The translations under genes and the position numbers were made by a program. A stretch of DNA of 15,956 nucleotides from the NCBI GenBank assembly GCA_010027105.1, contig RGVT01000025.1:1-15956 (forward strand), in the 5' to 3' direction. Below are positions 7,366 through 14,001 of the stretch, piece after piece (position 1 is the stretch's first letter; each line of letters opens with the position of its first letter). Source of the stretch: Planctomycetia bacterium (GTDB taxonomy: Bacteria; Planctomycetota; Planctomycetia; Pirellulales; UBA1268). Under the pieces are notes generated by a model. The model saw only the letters and a program-made list of their open reading frames with translations, was not told where the DNA came from and did not search any database.

Positions 7366-9450
7366 CTAGTGGAGCCGCATCCCGGGCAAGGCTCCGGAAT
7401 CGGGCGAAAGGAGATAGACACCTTCGGCGCCCGCGCCGCTGGCCGCCACCACCATCCCCTCGCTCACGCCGAACTTCATCTGCCGCGGTGCGAGGTTCGC
7501 GACCACGACGACGAGCCGCCCGACGAGTTTCGCAGGCTCGTGAAACCCCTTGATGCCGGCGAACACGGTGCGGGTCGCGTCGCCGCCGAGACTGATCGTG
7601 AGTTTGAGCAGTTTCTTCGCCTCGGGCACCTCCTCGGCCGCCACGATCCGGGCCACGCGCAGGTCGACCTTGGAAAAATCGTCGATCGTGCAGGTGGAGG
7701 CGAGCGGTTCGGCGGCGAGCGCCGCACCGGAGTCGGTGCCGGCGGTGGGCGATGGGCCAGGCGTATCCATTGCAAATTCTCCCGGGGATGCGGCCTCCGC
7801 CCGCGACGCGGCGAGCAGGGCCTCGATCTGTTTGGTGTCGACGCGTTGCATGAGCGGAGTGAACGGGCCGACCGGCCGGCCGACGAGCGGCGTCTGCGAC
7901 TCCTCCCACGAGCGGATCGGCCCGCCGACGAGGGCGCCCGCGTCGGCGGCGAGCGTGGGCAGCACCGGCGCGAGATAGACGGCGAGCTGGCGAAACAGGT
8001 TGAGCGCCACCGTGGCCACGTCCTGGAGTTTTCGTACCGCGTCGGGCCCCGCCTTGGCGAGTTTCCAGGGCTGCCCGGCGTCGACGTAGGCGTTGGCCCG
8101 GTCGGCGGCGAGCATGATCACGCGCGTCGCGCGGGCGAAGTCGCAGGCCTCGTAGGCGGCGGCGATCTCGGCGGAGTCGGCGGCGGCCCGGGCGAACAGG
8201 CCGCCGTCTTCGGGATACGCGGCGGATAGCCCCGTGGCCTCGAGCCACCGTGCGGTGCGGCTGGCGAGATTCACCACCTTGCCGACGAGGTCGGCATTCA
8301 CCTTGGCCGCGAACTCCTCGAGGTTGAGATCGATGTCGTCGATGCCGCCGGAGAGCTTGCTCGCGTAGTAGTAGCGGAGGGCGGCGGGGTCGAGATGGTC
8401 GAGATAGGTGCGTGCGAGGAGGAAGGTGCCGCGGCTCTTCGACATCTTCTGGCCGTCGACGGTCAGGAAGCCGTGGATGCGCACCTTCGTCGGCAGCGCG
8501 AGCCCCGCGGCCTCGAGCATCGCCGGCCAGAACAGCGTGTGGAAGTAGGTGATGTCCTTGCCGATGAAGTGGTGGATCTCGGCGAGCTCGCCGGCGCCGC
8601 GCCGCCACCAGGCGTCGAACGACTCGCCGTGCCGCTCGCACCACTCGGCCGTCGCCGCGAGGTAGCCGATCGGTGCGTCGAACCAGACGTACCAGGAGTT
8701 CCCGGGTGCGTCGGGGATCTCGAACCCGAAGTAGGGCGCCGGGCGGGAGACGTCCCAGTCGCGCAGGGGATCGCAGAGGAAGTGGCCGGCGAGGTAGTTG
8801 GCCACCGGCGGGTCGAGGGCGCCCGACCTCGTCCACGCCTCGAGGAAGCCGTGGAGCGCCTCGATCGTCACGAACAGGTGCTCGGCCGAGCGGATCTCGG
8901 GCGTGGCCCCGGAGAGCGTGCTCTTCGGGGCCACGAGGTCGGCCGGGCCGTAGGTCGCGCCGCACCGCTCGCAGGAGTCGCCGTATTGGTCGGCGGCACC
9001 GCACTTCGGGCAGCCGCCGCGCACGAACCGGTCGGCGAGGAACACGCCCGCCCGCGGATCGAAGAGCTGCTCGACCGGCCGTGAGACGACGAGGCCGCGA
9101 TCGCGCAGGGCTTTCCACACCTCGCCGCACAGCCGCCGGTTGGCGGCGCTGTCGGTCGAGCCGTAGTGGTCGAACTCGATCTGGAAGCCCGCGAAGTCGG
9201 CGAGGTGGGCCGCGCGCATCGCGGCGATCAGATCCTGTTCGCTGCGTCCCTCGGCCTGGGCGCGGATCATGATCGCCGTGCCGTGCGTGTCGTCGGCGCA
9301 GAGATAGATCGCCCGATTCCCGCGCAGCTTCTGGAACCGCACGAAGACGTCGGTCTGGATGTACTCGACCAGGTGCCCGAGATGGATGTGGCCGTTGGCG
9401 TAGGGCAGCGCCGAGGTGACGAGGATCCGGCGGGCGCTGGGGGCGGGCAT
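7366..9450 (-). CDS. metG: Methionyl-tRNA synthetase
   Basis: A 694-residue MetRS that charges tRNA-Met in the cytoplasm. Class I signatures are ANGHIHLGH (18-26, the HIGH box) and GQKMSKSRGT (333-342). A zinc knuckle has Cys 147, 150, 160 and 163 (CPKC, then CERC). A catalytic-domain signature is NSWYVWFDAPIGYL (251-264). An anticodon-binding helical domain follows to about 540. An Ala/Pro/Gly-rich linker (550-585) leads to a C-terminal EMAP/Trbp111-type tRNA-binding domain (about 588-694: DDFSKVDLRVARI and VANLAPRQMKFGVSEGM), which usually drives dimerisation. The frame is open on to 10185, but residues above the ATG at 9450 are Arg/Pro-rich antisense of the neighbour. This ATG has GGAG four bases upstream and directly precedes the first catalytic strand. 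It heads the metG-usp-epmA unit. Confidence 0.97.
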   Translation of the reverse strand: MPAPSARRILVTSALPYANGHIHLGHLVEYIQTDVFVRFQKLRGNRAIYLCADDTHGTAIMIRAQAEGRSEQDLIAAMRAAHLADFAGFQIEFDHYGSTDSAANRRLCGEVWKALRDRGLVVSRPVEQLFDPRAGVFLADRFVRGGCPKCGAADQYGDSCERCGATYGPADLVAPKSTLSGATPEIRSAEHLFVTIEALHGFLEAWTRSGALDPPVANYLAGHFLCDPLRDWDVSRPAPYFGFEIPDAPGNSWYVWFDAPIGYLAATAEWCERHGESFDAWWRRGAGELAEIHHFIGKDITYFHTLFWPAMLEAAGLALPTKVRIHGFLTVDGQKMSKSRGTFLLARTYLDHLDPAALRYYYASKLSGGIDDIDLNLEEFAAKVNADLVGKVVNLASRTARWLEATGLSAAYPEDGGLFARAAADSAEIAAAYEACDFARATRVIMLAADRANAYVDAGQPWKLAKAGPDAVRKLQDVATVALNLFRQLAVYLAPVLPTLAADAGALVGGPIRSWEESQTPLVGRPVGPFTPLMQRVDTKQIEALLAASRAEAASPGEFAMDTPGPSPTAGTDSGAALAAEPLASTCTIDDFSKVDLRVARIVAAEEVPEAKKLLKLTISLGGDATRTVFAGIKGFHEPAKLVGRLVVVVANLAPRQMKFGVSEGMVVAASGAGAEGVYLLSPDSGALPGMRLH

Positions 9451-9686
9451 GGTGCTCCACGGGCTCGAAGGCCGGCGGATTGTAGAGGCCGCGCAGAACC
9501 GGCGAAACAGCGCGGAACCCCGTGCTGGTAAACGGGGATGCTCGACGGGGAAACGGCGCGGGCGCCGGACGACTGGGCAGGGCCTGCCGGTTCCACCGGG
9601 GGCGAAAGTGACCTTGTGCCGCGCGCGGAGGGCCGCAAGTATCCGCCCGCCCGCGACACCCGCCACGCCGTCCCACGGAGCGCTCG
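9451..9686. other. Divergent intergenic region between metG and the thioredoxin-protease gene
   Basis: At 236 bp this is the longest non-coding stretch in the window, and it must hold the promoters of both flanking transcription units. It contains a small hairpin (CCCCGT 9518-9523 pairing with ACGGGG 9532-9537, 8-base loop), the TACAAT noted separately, and on the plus strand a weak TTGTGC (9614-9619), 17 bp, AAGTAT (9637-9642) pair. GGAG at 9677-9680, six bases before the ATG at 9687, is the ribosome binding site of the plus-strand gene. I see no small RNA, riboswitch or T-box element. Confidence 0.5.
9479..9484 (-). promoter_or_regulatory. Candidate -10 box upstream of metG
   Basis: The minus strand reads TACAAT, five of six matches to TATAAT, with its 3' end 28 bp before the metG ATG. 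No convincing -35 box is seen at 16-18 bp, so this is only a candidate. A/T-rich hexamers are rare in this DNA, which is the main reason to record it. Confidence 0.3.
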
Positions 9687-11384
9687 ATGCCCTGCCACCC
9701 GAGAAGCCTGCGGCTGCTGGCCTGCGCAGCGGCGCTCGTGGCCGGCACGGCGCGGGGGGCCGCGCCGACCGCCGCGGATGCCGCCGCCGCGGCGCTCGCC
9801 GCCGGCGACGTCGTGCTGCTCGATTTTTCAGCGGCGTGGTGCGGCCCCTGCCGGTCGATGGCCCCGTTGATCGGCGAGATCGCCGCCGCAGGCTGGCCGG
9901 TGCGACACGTCGACGCCGACCGGGAGACCGATCTCGTGAAGCGGTTCGGCGTCGTGGGCGTGCCCTGTTACATCCTGCTCGTGAAAGGGCGGGAGGCGGG
10001 CCGCATCGACGGGGCGACCACCCGCGAGGAACTGGAAAAACTGCTCGTGAAGAGCCGGACGGCGCTCGGCCTGCCCGCCCAGCCCGCCGCTCCGCAGACC
10101 CCACCCCTGGCCGTCGTGCCCGGGATGCCTCTTCCAGCAACGCCGCCGAGCCGACCGCTGGCCGTCGAGGCCGCCGCGGCGGCACAGGCCGCGGCCCCGG
10201 CCCGCGTGCTGCCGGCGCAGACTGCGACGACCGTCGACGGGGGAACCCCCGGGCGTCTCGACCGGTCGGCAGCGCCGGACCGGTCGGCAGCGCCGGACAG
10301 GGCGGCAGCGCCGGACAGGGCGGTGGCGGACAGGGCCCCGGAGAACGGCGCCCACGGGCCGCTGGAGAGGCGCCTCGTCGCCGCCACGGCCCGCCTGCGG
10401 GTGGAGGACGGTCAGGGGGCTTCGTGGGGCACAGGCACCGTCATCGACTGCCGGCAGGGCGAGGCCCTGGTCCTCACCTGCGGCCACATCTTCCGCGACT
10501 CCCGCGGGCAGGGCAGGGTCGAAGTCGACCTCTTCGGGCCCGGCGGCCCGCGAGGCCTCGCCGGGCAGGTGATCTCGTGGGACCTGAAGCGCGACCTCGC
10601 GCTCGTGAGCATCTTCACCGACGCGCCGCTCGAGCCCGCGAAGGTGGGCGGGCCGCAGCGAGCGACCGCCGCGGGCGAGCCGGTCGTGACCGTCGGCTGC
10701 AACGGCGGCCACGATCCGTCGATCCATCACAGCCGCGTCACCGCCGTCGACAAGTATCTCGGGCCGGCCAACGTGCAGGTGGCCGGGCAGCCGGTGCAGG
10801 GAAGGTCCGGCGGGGGACTGTTCGGCGTCGACGGCACGCTGCTCGGCGTCTGCAACGCCGCCGATCCCACCGACAACGAGGGGCTGTTCGCCGCCCTGCC
10901 GGCCATCCACGAGATGCTCGACGAGGCGGGCCTGGCGTTCGTCTACAGGAGCGTCTACCCGAGCGGCTCCGTGGCCGACGCCGCCGGCCCGAGCCTGCCG
11001 AGCATGCCGGCCGAGATGCCGCCGGTGTCGTTCGACCGCCGCGACCGCGGCGGCGCGCTGCCCACCGCCTCCCCGGGCACGGCCACGGCGCCGCCCGTCG
11101 GGCCGGGCGTCACGGCCGCGGCGAGCGGCGCGAGCCTCTCCGACGGGGAGCAGGCGCTGCTCGACCACGTGCGCCGGCACGAGGGGCGGGCCGAGGTGAT
11201 CTGCATCGTGCGGCCCCACGGGGCGACGCAGGCCGCGAGCGAGGTGTTCGTGCTCGAAGGCTCGAGCCGCGAGTTCGTGGAGGAGCTCTCGAAGACGCAT
11301 GCGGGCCATCCGCAGCACGGTCCCGGGCCGGCATCCGGCCGGTCCGACCTCGCCGCGCTGCCGCCGAGCGATCCGGTGCGGTAG
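9687..11384 (+). CDS. Secreted thioredoxin-trypsin-like protease fusion
   Basis: A 565-residue protein. Residues 1-25 look like a signal peptide (LRLLACAAALVAGTARGAA). Residues 30-125 are a thioredoxin fold with the active site WCGPC (51-55), the cis-proline region GVPCY (91-95), and LLDFSAAWCGPC leading in. Residues 130-222 form an Ala/Pro-rich linker with tandem DRSAAP repeats (192-213). Residues 225-420 are a trypsin-like serine protease with the triad H267 (TCGHIF), D303 (KRDLALV) and S374 (GRSGGGLFG). Residues 484-540 form a further small C-terminal domain (AEVICIVRPHG, then SEVFVLEGSSREFVEEL). The start has GGAG six bases upstream. The product should act in the periplasm, presumably coupling disulfide or redox activity to proteolysis. 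No PDZ domain is seen, so it is not a standard DegP. It is followed 14 bp later by the phosphatase gene. Confidence 0.88.
   Translation: MPCHPRSLRLLACAAALVAGTARGAAPTAADAAAAALAAGDVVLLDFSAAWCGPCRSMAPLIGEIAAAGWPVRHVDADRETDLVKRFGVVGVPCYILLVKGREAGRIDGATTREELEKLLVKSRTALGLPAQPAAPQTPPLAVVPGMPLPATPPSRPLAVEAAAAAQAAAPARVLPAQTATTVDGGTPGRLDRSAAPDRSAAPDRAAAPDRAVADRAPENGAHGPLERRLVAATARLRVEDGQGASWGTGTVIDCRQGEALVLTCGHIFRDSRGQGRVEVDLFGPGGPRGLAGQVISWDLKRDLALVSIFTDAPLEPAKVGGPQRATAAGEPVVTVGCNGGHDPSIHHSRVTAVDKYLGPANVQVAGQPVQGRSGGGLFGVDGTLLGVCNAADPTDNEGLFAALPAIHEMLDEAGLAFVYRSVYPSGSVADAAGPSLPSMPAEMPPVSFDRRDRGGALPTASPGTATAPPVGPGVTAAASGASLSDGEQALLDHVRRHEGRAEVICIVRPHGATQAASEVFVLEGSSREFVEELSKTHAGHPQHGPGPASGRSDLAALPPSDPVR
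10260..10331 (+). repeat. 18-bp tandem repeat encoding DRSAAP units
   Basis: Four head-to-tail units start at 10260, 10278, 10296 and 10314. Units 1 and 2 are identical, unit 3 differs in its first half (GACAGGGCGG instead of GACCGGTCGG), and unit 4 is degenerate. The period is a multiple of three, so it adds DRSAAP/DRAAAP hexapeptides to the linker between the thioredoxin and protease domains without shifting frame. The identical units suggest recent slippage expansion. Confidence 0.85.
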
Positions 11385-11398
11385 GCTGACGCACGGCC

Positions 11399-12037
11399 AT
11401 GCGACAGTACCTCGTGCGTCACGGTGAGAGCGTTTACAACGCCGAGGCCCGGGTGCAGGGGCGGGCCGACGTGTCGCTCTCCGATCTCGGCCGGCGTCAG
11501 GCCGCAGCCCTCGCGACGTGGGCCCGTTCCTTGCCGGCCGACGTGACGATCGACGAAATCTGGTCGAGCCCGCTCGCGCGGGCCCACGAGACGGCCACGG
11601 CGATCGCCCGCGCGCTCGGGTTGCCGCTCCGGATCGAGGACGAACTGGCCGAATTGCACGCCGGCATCTTCCAGGGCCGGCTGTGGGCCGACCTCGAGGC
11701 CGCGTTTCCCGAGGAGGTGGCCCGCTGGCGGAGCGGCGACGCCGACTATGCGATCCCCGGCGGCGAATCGCGGGCGGGCCTCGCCGCCCGGGGCCGGGCC
11801 GCGCTCGAGAGGCTCGCGGAGCGGCCGGCACGGCACATGATCGTGGTGGCCCACGGCGGCGTGCTCACGGCGGCCCTCGGCAGCCTGCTCGGCCGCTCAC
11901 ACCCATTGCTCGCCCGGGCCGCCGAGCGGCCGTTCACGAAGCTCCCCGCGCTCGCCAACGCCTCGCTGACGTTCCTCGACTGGCCCGGCCCGGAGCTCTC
12001 GGCCTTCAACGAGACGGAGCACCTGGCGGCGCCGTAG
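11399..12037 (+). CDS. Histidine phosphatase family protein (phosphoglycerate mutase-like)
   Basis: A 212-residue protein of the histidine phosphatase superfamily. The phosphorylated histidine lies in YLVRHGES (H8). Other active-site elements are SSPLARAHETA (R61), the acid in ELHAGIFQG (E85) and the second histidine in VVAHGG (H152). Cofactor-dependent mutases, CobC, SixA-like and broad-specificity phosphatases share this pattern, and the substrate cannot be told from sequence alone. The compact size and the LHAGIFQG stretch fit a GpmB/CobC-like phosphatase better than a glycolytic mutase. No cobalamin genes are nearby. It starts 14 bp after the protease gene with only a weak ribosome binding site. 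Its TAG (12035-12037) lies inside the first palindromic repeat, so the C-terminal LAAP is set by where the repeat begins. Confidence 0.9.
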   Translation: MRQYLVRHGESVYNAEARVQGRADVSLSDLGRRQAAALATWARSLPADVTIDEIWSSPLARAHETATAIARALGLPLRIEDELAELHAGIFQGRLWADLEAAFPEEVARWRSGDADYAIPGGESRAGLAARGRAALERLAERPARHMIVVAHGGVLTAALGSLLGRSHPLLARAAERPFTKLPALANASLTFLDWPGPELSAFNETEHLAAP

Positions 12038-12146
12038 GACAGGCTTCAGCCTGTCATCGCGCGCGACAGGCTGAAGCCTGTCCTACGGGGCTGACAGGCT
12101 GAAGCCTGTCCTACGGGGCTGACAGGCTGAAGCCTGTCCTACGGGG
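12034..12146. repeat. Four-copy palindromic repeat array between convergent genes
   Basis: The core GACAGGCTGAAGCCTGTC is a perfect inverted repeat (8-bp arms, 2-base centre). Cores lie at 12038-12055 (reverse orientation, TT...CA centre), 12065-12082, 12093-12110 and 12121-12138. The last three form direct repeats with an exact 28-bp period, including the tail CCTACGGGGCT. The first and second copies form a larger inverted repeat, with 22-bp arms at 12034-12055 and 12065-12086 and a 9-base spacer. It has the character of a REP-like dispersed element. The strong stems could also end transcription from both sides, although there is no T-run. It fills the whole gap between the phosphatase and mtfA genes and contributes the stop codons of both. 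Confidence 0.9.
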
Positions 12147-12924
12147 GGCGGCGGAACGGGACGCGGGATGCGGGGTCCTGCCGCCAGGCCTGACGGAGAA
12201 GCCCGTAGAGCGGGGCGTCGAACCGGGCCAGGCGATGCGGATCCTGGAAGAAGCATTCGCTCGCCACGGCGAAGAACTCGCCCGGGCTCTCGAGCGCGTA
12301 ATCGTCGAACGGCACGCTCCGCCCTTCGTCGAGCGCCTCCTCGAAGTGCAGCTGGCAGTCGTCGATCGCGGCCGCCCAGCCGCGGGTTTCCCCGGGCGAC
12401 GCGAGCGGCGGGATGCCGTCGACCTCGCCGTCGAGCATGTCGACCGCGTGCGCGCACTCGTGGATCACGACCGACCGCGGGCCGTCGCGCAGCCGGCCGC
12501 CGGCGACGACGCGGGGCCACGAGAGCACCATGCTGCCGCCGGCCCACGTCTCGCCCAGCCGCTCCTCCTGCCACTCGAGCGCGCCGCCTCCTTCGAGCGG
12601 CGCCGACTTGGGCGCGAGATAGTCGCCGGGATAGACGAGCACCGACTGGAGGCGGTCGAGGTGCTCCCCTTCGAGGCCGAGCATCACGAGCGCCGCCTGC
12701 CCCGCGATCGAGACCCGCACCTCGTCGGTGACCTCGAGCCCGCCGCAGCCCTCGAACCGCTTCTCGGCGAGGAACACGGCGACCCAGGCCCGCACCGCTT
12801 CGGCCTCGTCGTCGGAAAGCCACGCCGTCTGCCTGACGTTGCGGGCGAGGATCTCGAGCCAGGCGGGGGGAAACGGCCGGGCCAGGATCGCCCGCCGCCG
12901 CCGCTCCCGCAGCCAGCCGAACAT
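12139..12924 (-). CDS. mtfA: MtfA-like zinc metallopeptidase
   Basis: A 261-residue protein of the MtfA family (zinc peptidase; in E. coli it binds the repressor Mlc and so affects glucose PTS expression). The zinc motif is HECAH (H155, E156, H159) followed by AVDMLDG, and the third ligand is probably E216 in SPGEFFAVASECFF, matching the E. coli PAECFAV position. N-terminal WL and RPFPPAWLEIL and the middle stretch SVLVYPGDY are also family-like. A GTG sits one codon upstream (12927), but the ATG at 12924 has GAGG at better spacing. The TAG stop (12141-12139) comes from the last palindromic repeat. It lies 12 bp after the 54-residue gene (counted from this ATG) and ends the lnt transcription unit. 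Mlc is not encoded here, so the regulatory role known in E. coli should not be assumed. Confidence 0.88.
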   Translation of the reverse strand: MFGWLRERRRRAILARPFPPAWLEILARNVRQTAWLSDDEAEAVRAWVAVFLAEKRFEGCGGLEVTDEVRVSIAGQAALVMLGLEGEHLDRLQSVLVYPGDYLAPKSAPLEGGGALEWQEERLGETWAGGSMVLSWPRVVAGGRLRDGPRSVVIHECAHAVDMLDGEVDGIPPLASPGETRGWAAAIDDCQLHFEEALDEGRSVPFDDYALESPGEFFAVASECFFQDPHRLARFDAPLYGLLRQAWRQDPASRVPFRRPP

Positions 12925-12936
12925 CACCGCCTCGCG

Positions 12937-13101
12937 TCAGGAGGGCTTCATGCCGGCCGGCGGCTGGATCTCGAAGTTGTAGCGGCCCAGATCGAGCGCG
13001 AGCACGAGGCAGCCGATGGCGATGGCGATGAACGAGAGCACGAGCATCGCCGTGTAGACGTTCACGGGGGGTCGCGGTGCGGGCTTGGAATCGTCGGCCA
13101 T
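12937..13101 (-). CDS. Small one-helix membrane protein (54 residues)
   Basis: This short gene was found by reading the gap between mtfA and the coiled-coil gene. It runs from an ATG (CAT at 13099-13101) to a TGA (TCA at 12937-12939). It starts MADDSKPAPRPPVNVYTAML, has one strong membrane helix at about 17-36 (AMLVLSFIAIAIGCLVLALD), and ends in a short polar tail (GRYNFEIQPPAGMKPS). The topology is probably N-in by the rules of charge, but charges are few. Spacing to its neighbours is 19 bp upstream and 12 bp downstream, which fits co-transcription with lnt, the coiled-coil gene and mtfA. I do not recognise the family. Its composition (Pro-rich cytosolic start, clean helix) and operon fit support a real gene rather than a chance frame. 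Confidence 0.75.
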   Translation of the reverse strand: MADDSKPAPRPPVNVYTAMLVLSFIAIAIGCLVLALDLGRYNFEIQPPAGMKPS

Positions 13102-13120
13102 CCCGGACTCCGTGCGCGCG

Positions 13121-13981
13121 TCAAGCCTTGAGCCGCGTCGCCACGCGGTCGCCGGGCTGGATGTCGCCGCGTCTGAACTCCCGGATCACGCGGCCCACGC
13201 TGCGGTCGGGCTTGACGCTGATCACCTGCACGCGGCCGAGATACTCGTCGTCGCGGTACACCTCGAGGAAGTGCCCCATCTGCACGCCGTCGTCGCCACC
13301 GAGCGTGACCTCGATCGAGTCGTCGGCGACGGCCGTCACGATGCCGCCGGCCGTGGGCAGGTGGTCGCGGGGCAGGCTCTCGATCGCCAGGCCGTGCTGC
13401 TTGAGGAGCAGCCGGGCGTTGGCCACCTGTTTTTCGAGCTGCGCCTTGCGCTCGTTGGCGATCTCGAGGAAGGAGATCTTCTCGTGGAGTTCGCCGGCGA
13501 GCTTCGCCGAGCGGCCCACCTGCTCGTCGACCTTCGCCTGCATGCCGCGGATGTCGGCCCGCAGGTCTTCGACCGTCTTCGTGGCCTTCTCGAGCTCCGT
13601 CCGCGCCATGGCGAGCTCCGACTGTGCCTTCTCCCGCTCGTCCTCGCGGAGGTCCTTGTTCTTGCGGAGCTCCTGCAGCTCCTTGTCCTTCTCCTCGAGG
13701 GCGGTCTGGATCTTGGCGACGATTTGGTCGCGGGCGGCCTCCGAGGCGGCCACCTCGGCGGTCAGCCGGGCGATCTCGGCCGTGAGCGACTCCCGCTCCT
13801 TCTTCGCCTGCTCGAGCTGCAGCTTGTAGCCGAGCGGCTTGCCGGCCTGCACCTGGTCGGCCGTGCGGGTGATCTCCTCGCGCCAGTTGGTGTGCGTGGA
13901 GTAGAGCGCGACGGCGAAGCTCATGAACACGAGGCTCAGCACGAACACCGCGAACACGAAGATCTTGCCGATGATGTTCAT
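13121..13981 (-). CDS. Membrane-anchored coiled-coil protein with a C-terminal beta-rich domain
   Basis: A 286-residue protein starting at MNIIGKIFVF. The frame extends upstream to 14149, but that part is antisense of lnt. The ATG at 13981 has a purine-rich GGGGAGAGGG close upstream. Residues 7-27 are a single membrane helix. Residues 33-48 are polar, and about 52-195 form a long heptad-rich coiled coil of Lys/Glu/Ala/Leu. Residues 212-286 form a compact domain (GGIVTAVADDSIEVTLGGDDG, then GHFLEVYR, YLGRVQVISV, IQPGDRVATR). Its rhythm of short strands and a GD near the end resembles the FlgT-C or MreC-like beta domains, but I cannot assign a family. It probably spans from the inner membrane into the periplasm. 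It lies 20 bp after lnt and before the 54-residue gene. Function unknown, perhaps an envelope scaffold. Confidence 0.8.
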   Translation of the reverse strand: MNIIGKIFVFAVFVLSLVFMSFAVALYSTHTNWREEITRTADQVQAGKPLGYKLQLEQAKKERESLTAEIARLTAEVAASEAARDQIVAKIQTALEEKDKELQELRKNKDLREDEREKAQSELAMARTELEKATKTVEDLRADIRGMQAKVDEQVGRSAKLAGELHEKISFLEIANERKAQLEKQVANARLLLKQHGLAIESLPRDHLPTAGGIVTAVADDSIEVTLGGDDGVQMGHFLEVYRDDEYLGRVQVISVKPDRSVGRVIREFRRGDIQPGDRVATRLKA

Positions 13982-14001
13982 GCGCACCCTCTCCCCGCAG
14001 C

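Noticed and set aside
6010..8229. 739-codon plus-strand frame across epmA, usp and metG
   Set aside because: It crosses three well-supported minus-strand genes and has the biased composition of an antisense shadow.
9518..9537. Hairpin CCCCGT/ACGGGG as a terminator
   Set aside because: The stem is six base pairs with an eight-base loop, no T-run follows, and it lies in a divergent promoter region where a terminator is not needed.
7349..9748. 799-codon minus-strand frame in a second frame of metG
   Set aside because: It is the +1 shadow of MetRS, very rich in Arg and Pro, with no motifs.
9451..10185. N-terminal extension of metG up to 10185
   Set aside because: The extension is Arg/Pro-rich and antisense to the thioredoxin domain; MetRS starts naturally at the ATG at 9450.
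11518..12102. 194-codon plus-strand frame reading into the repeats (ending QAEACPTGLTG)
   Set aside because: It is a shadow frame of the phosphatase, and its tail is only the translation of the palindromic repeat.
12034..12146. Palindromic array as a CRISPR array
   Set aside because: The units are direct repeats with short constant gaps and no unique spacers, one copy is inverted, and there are no cas genes.
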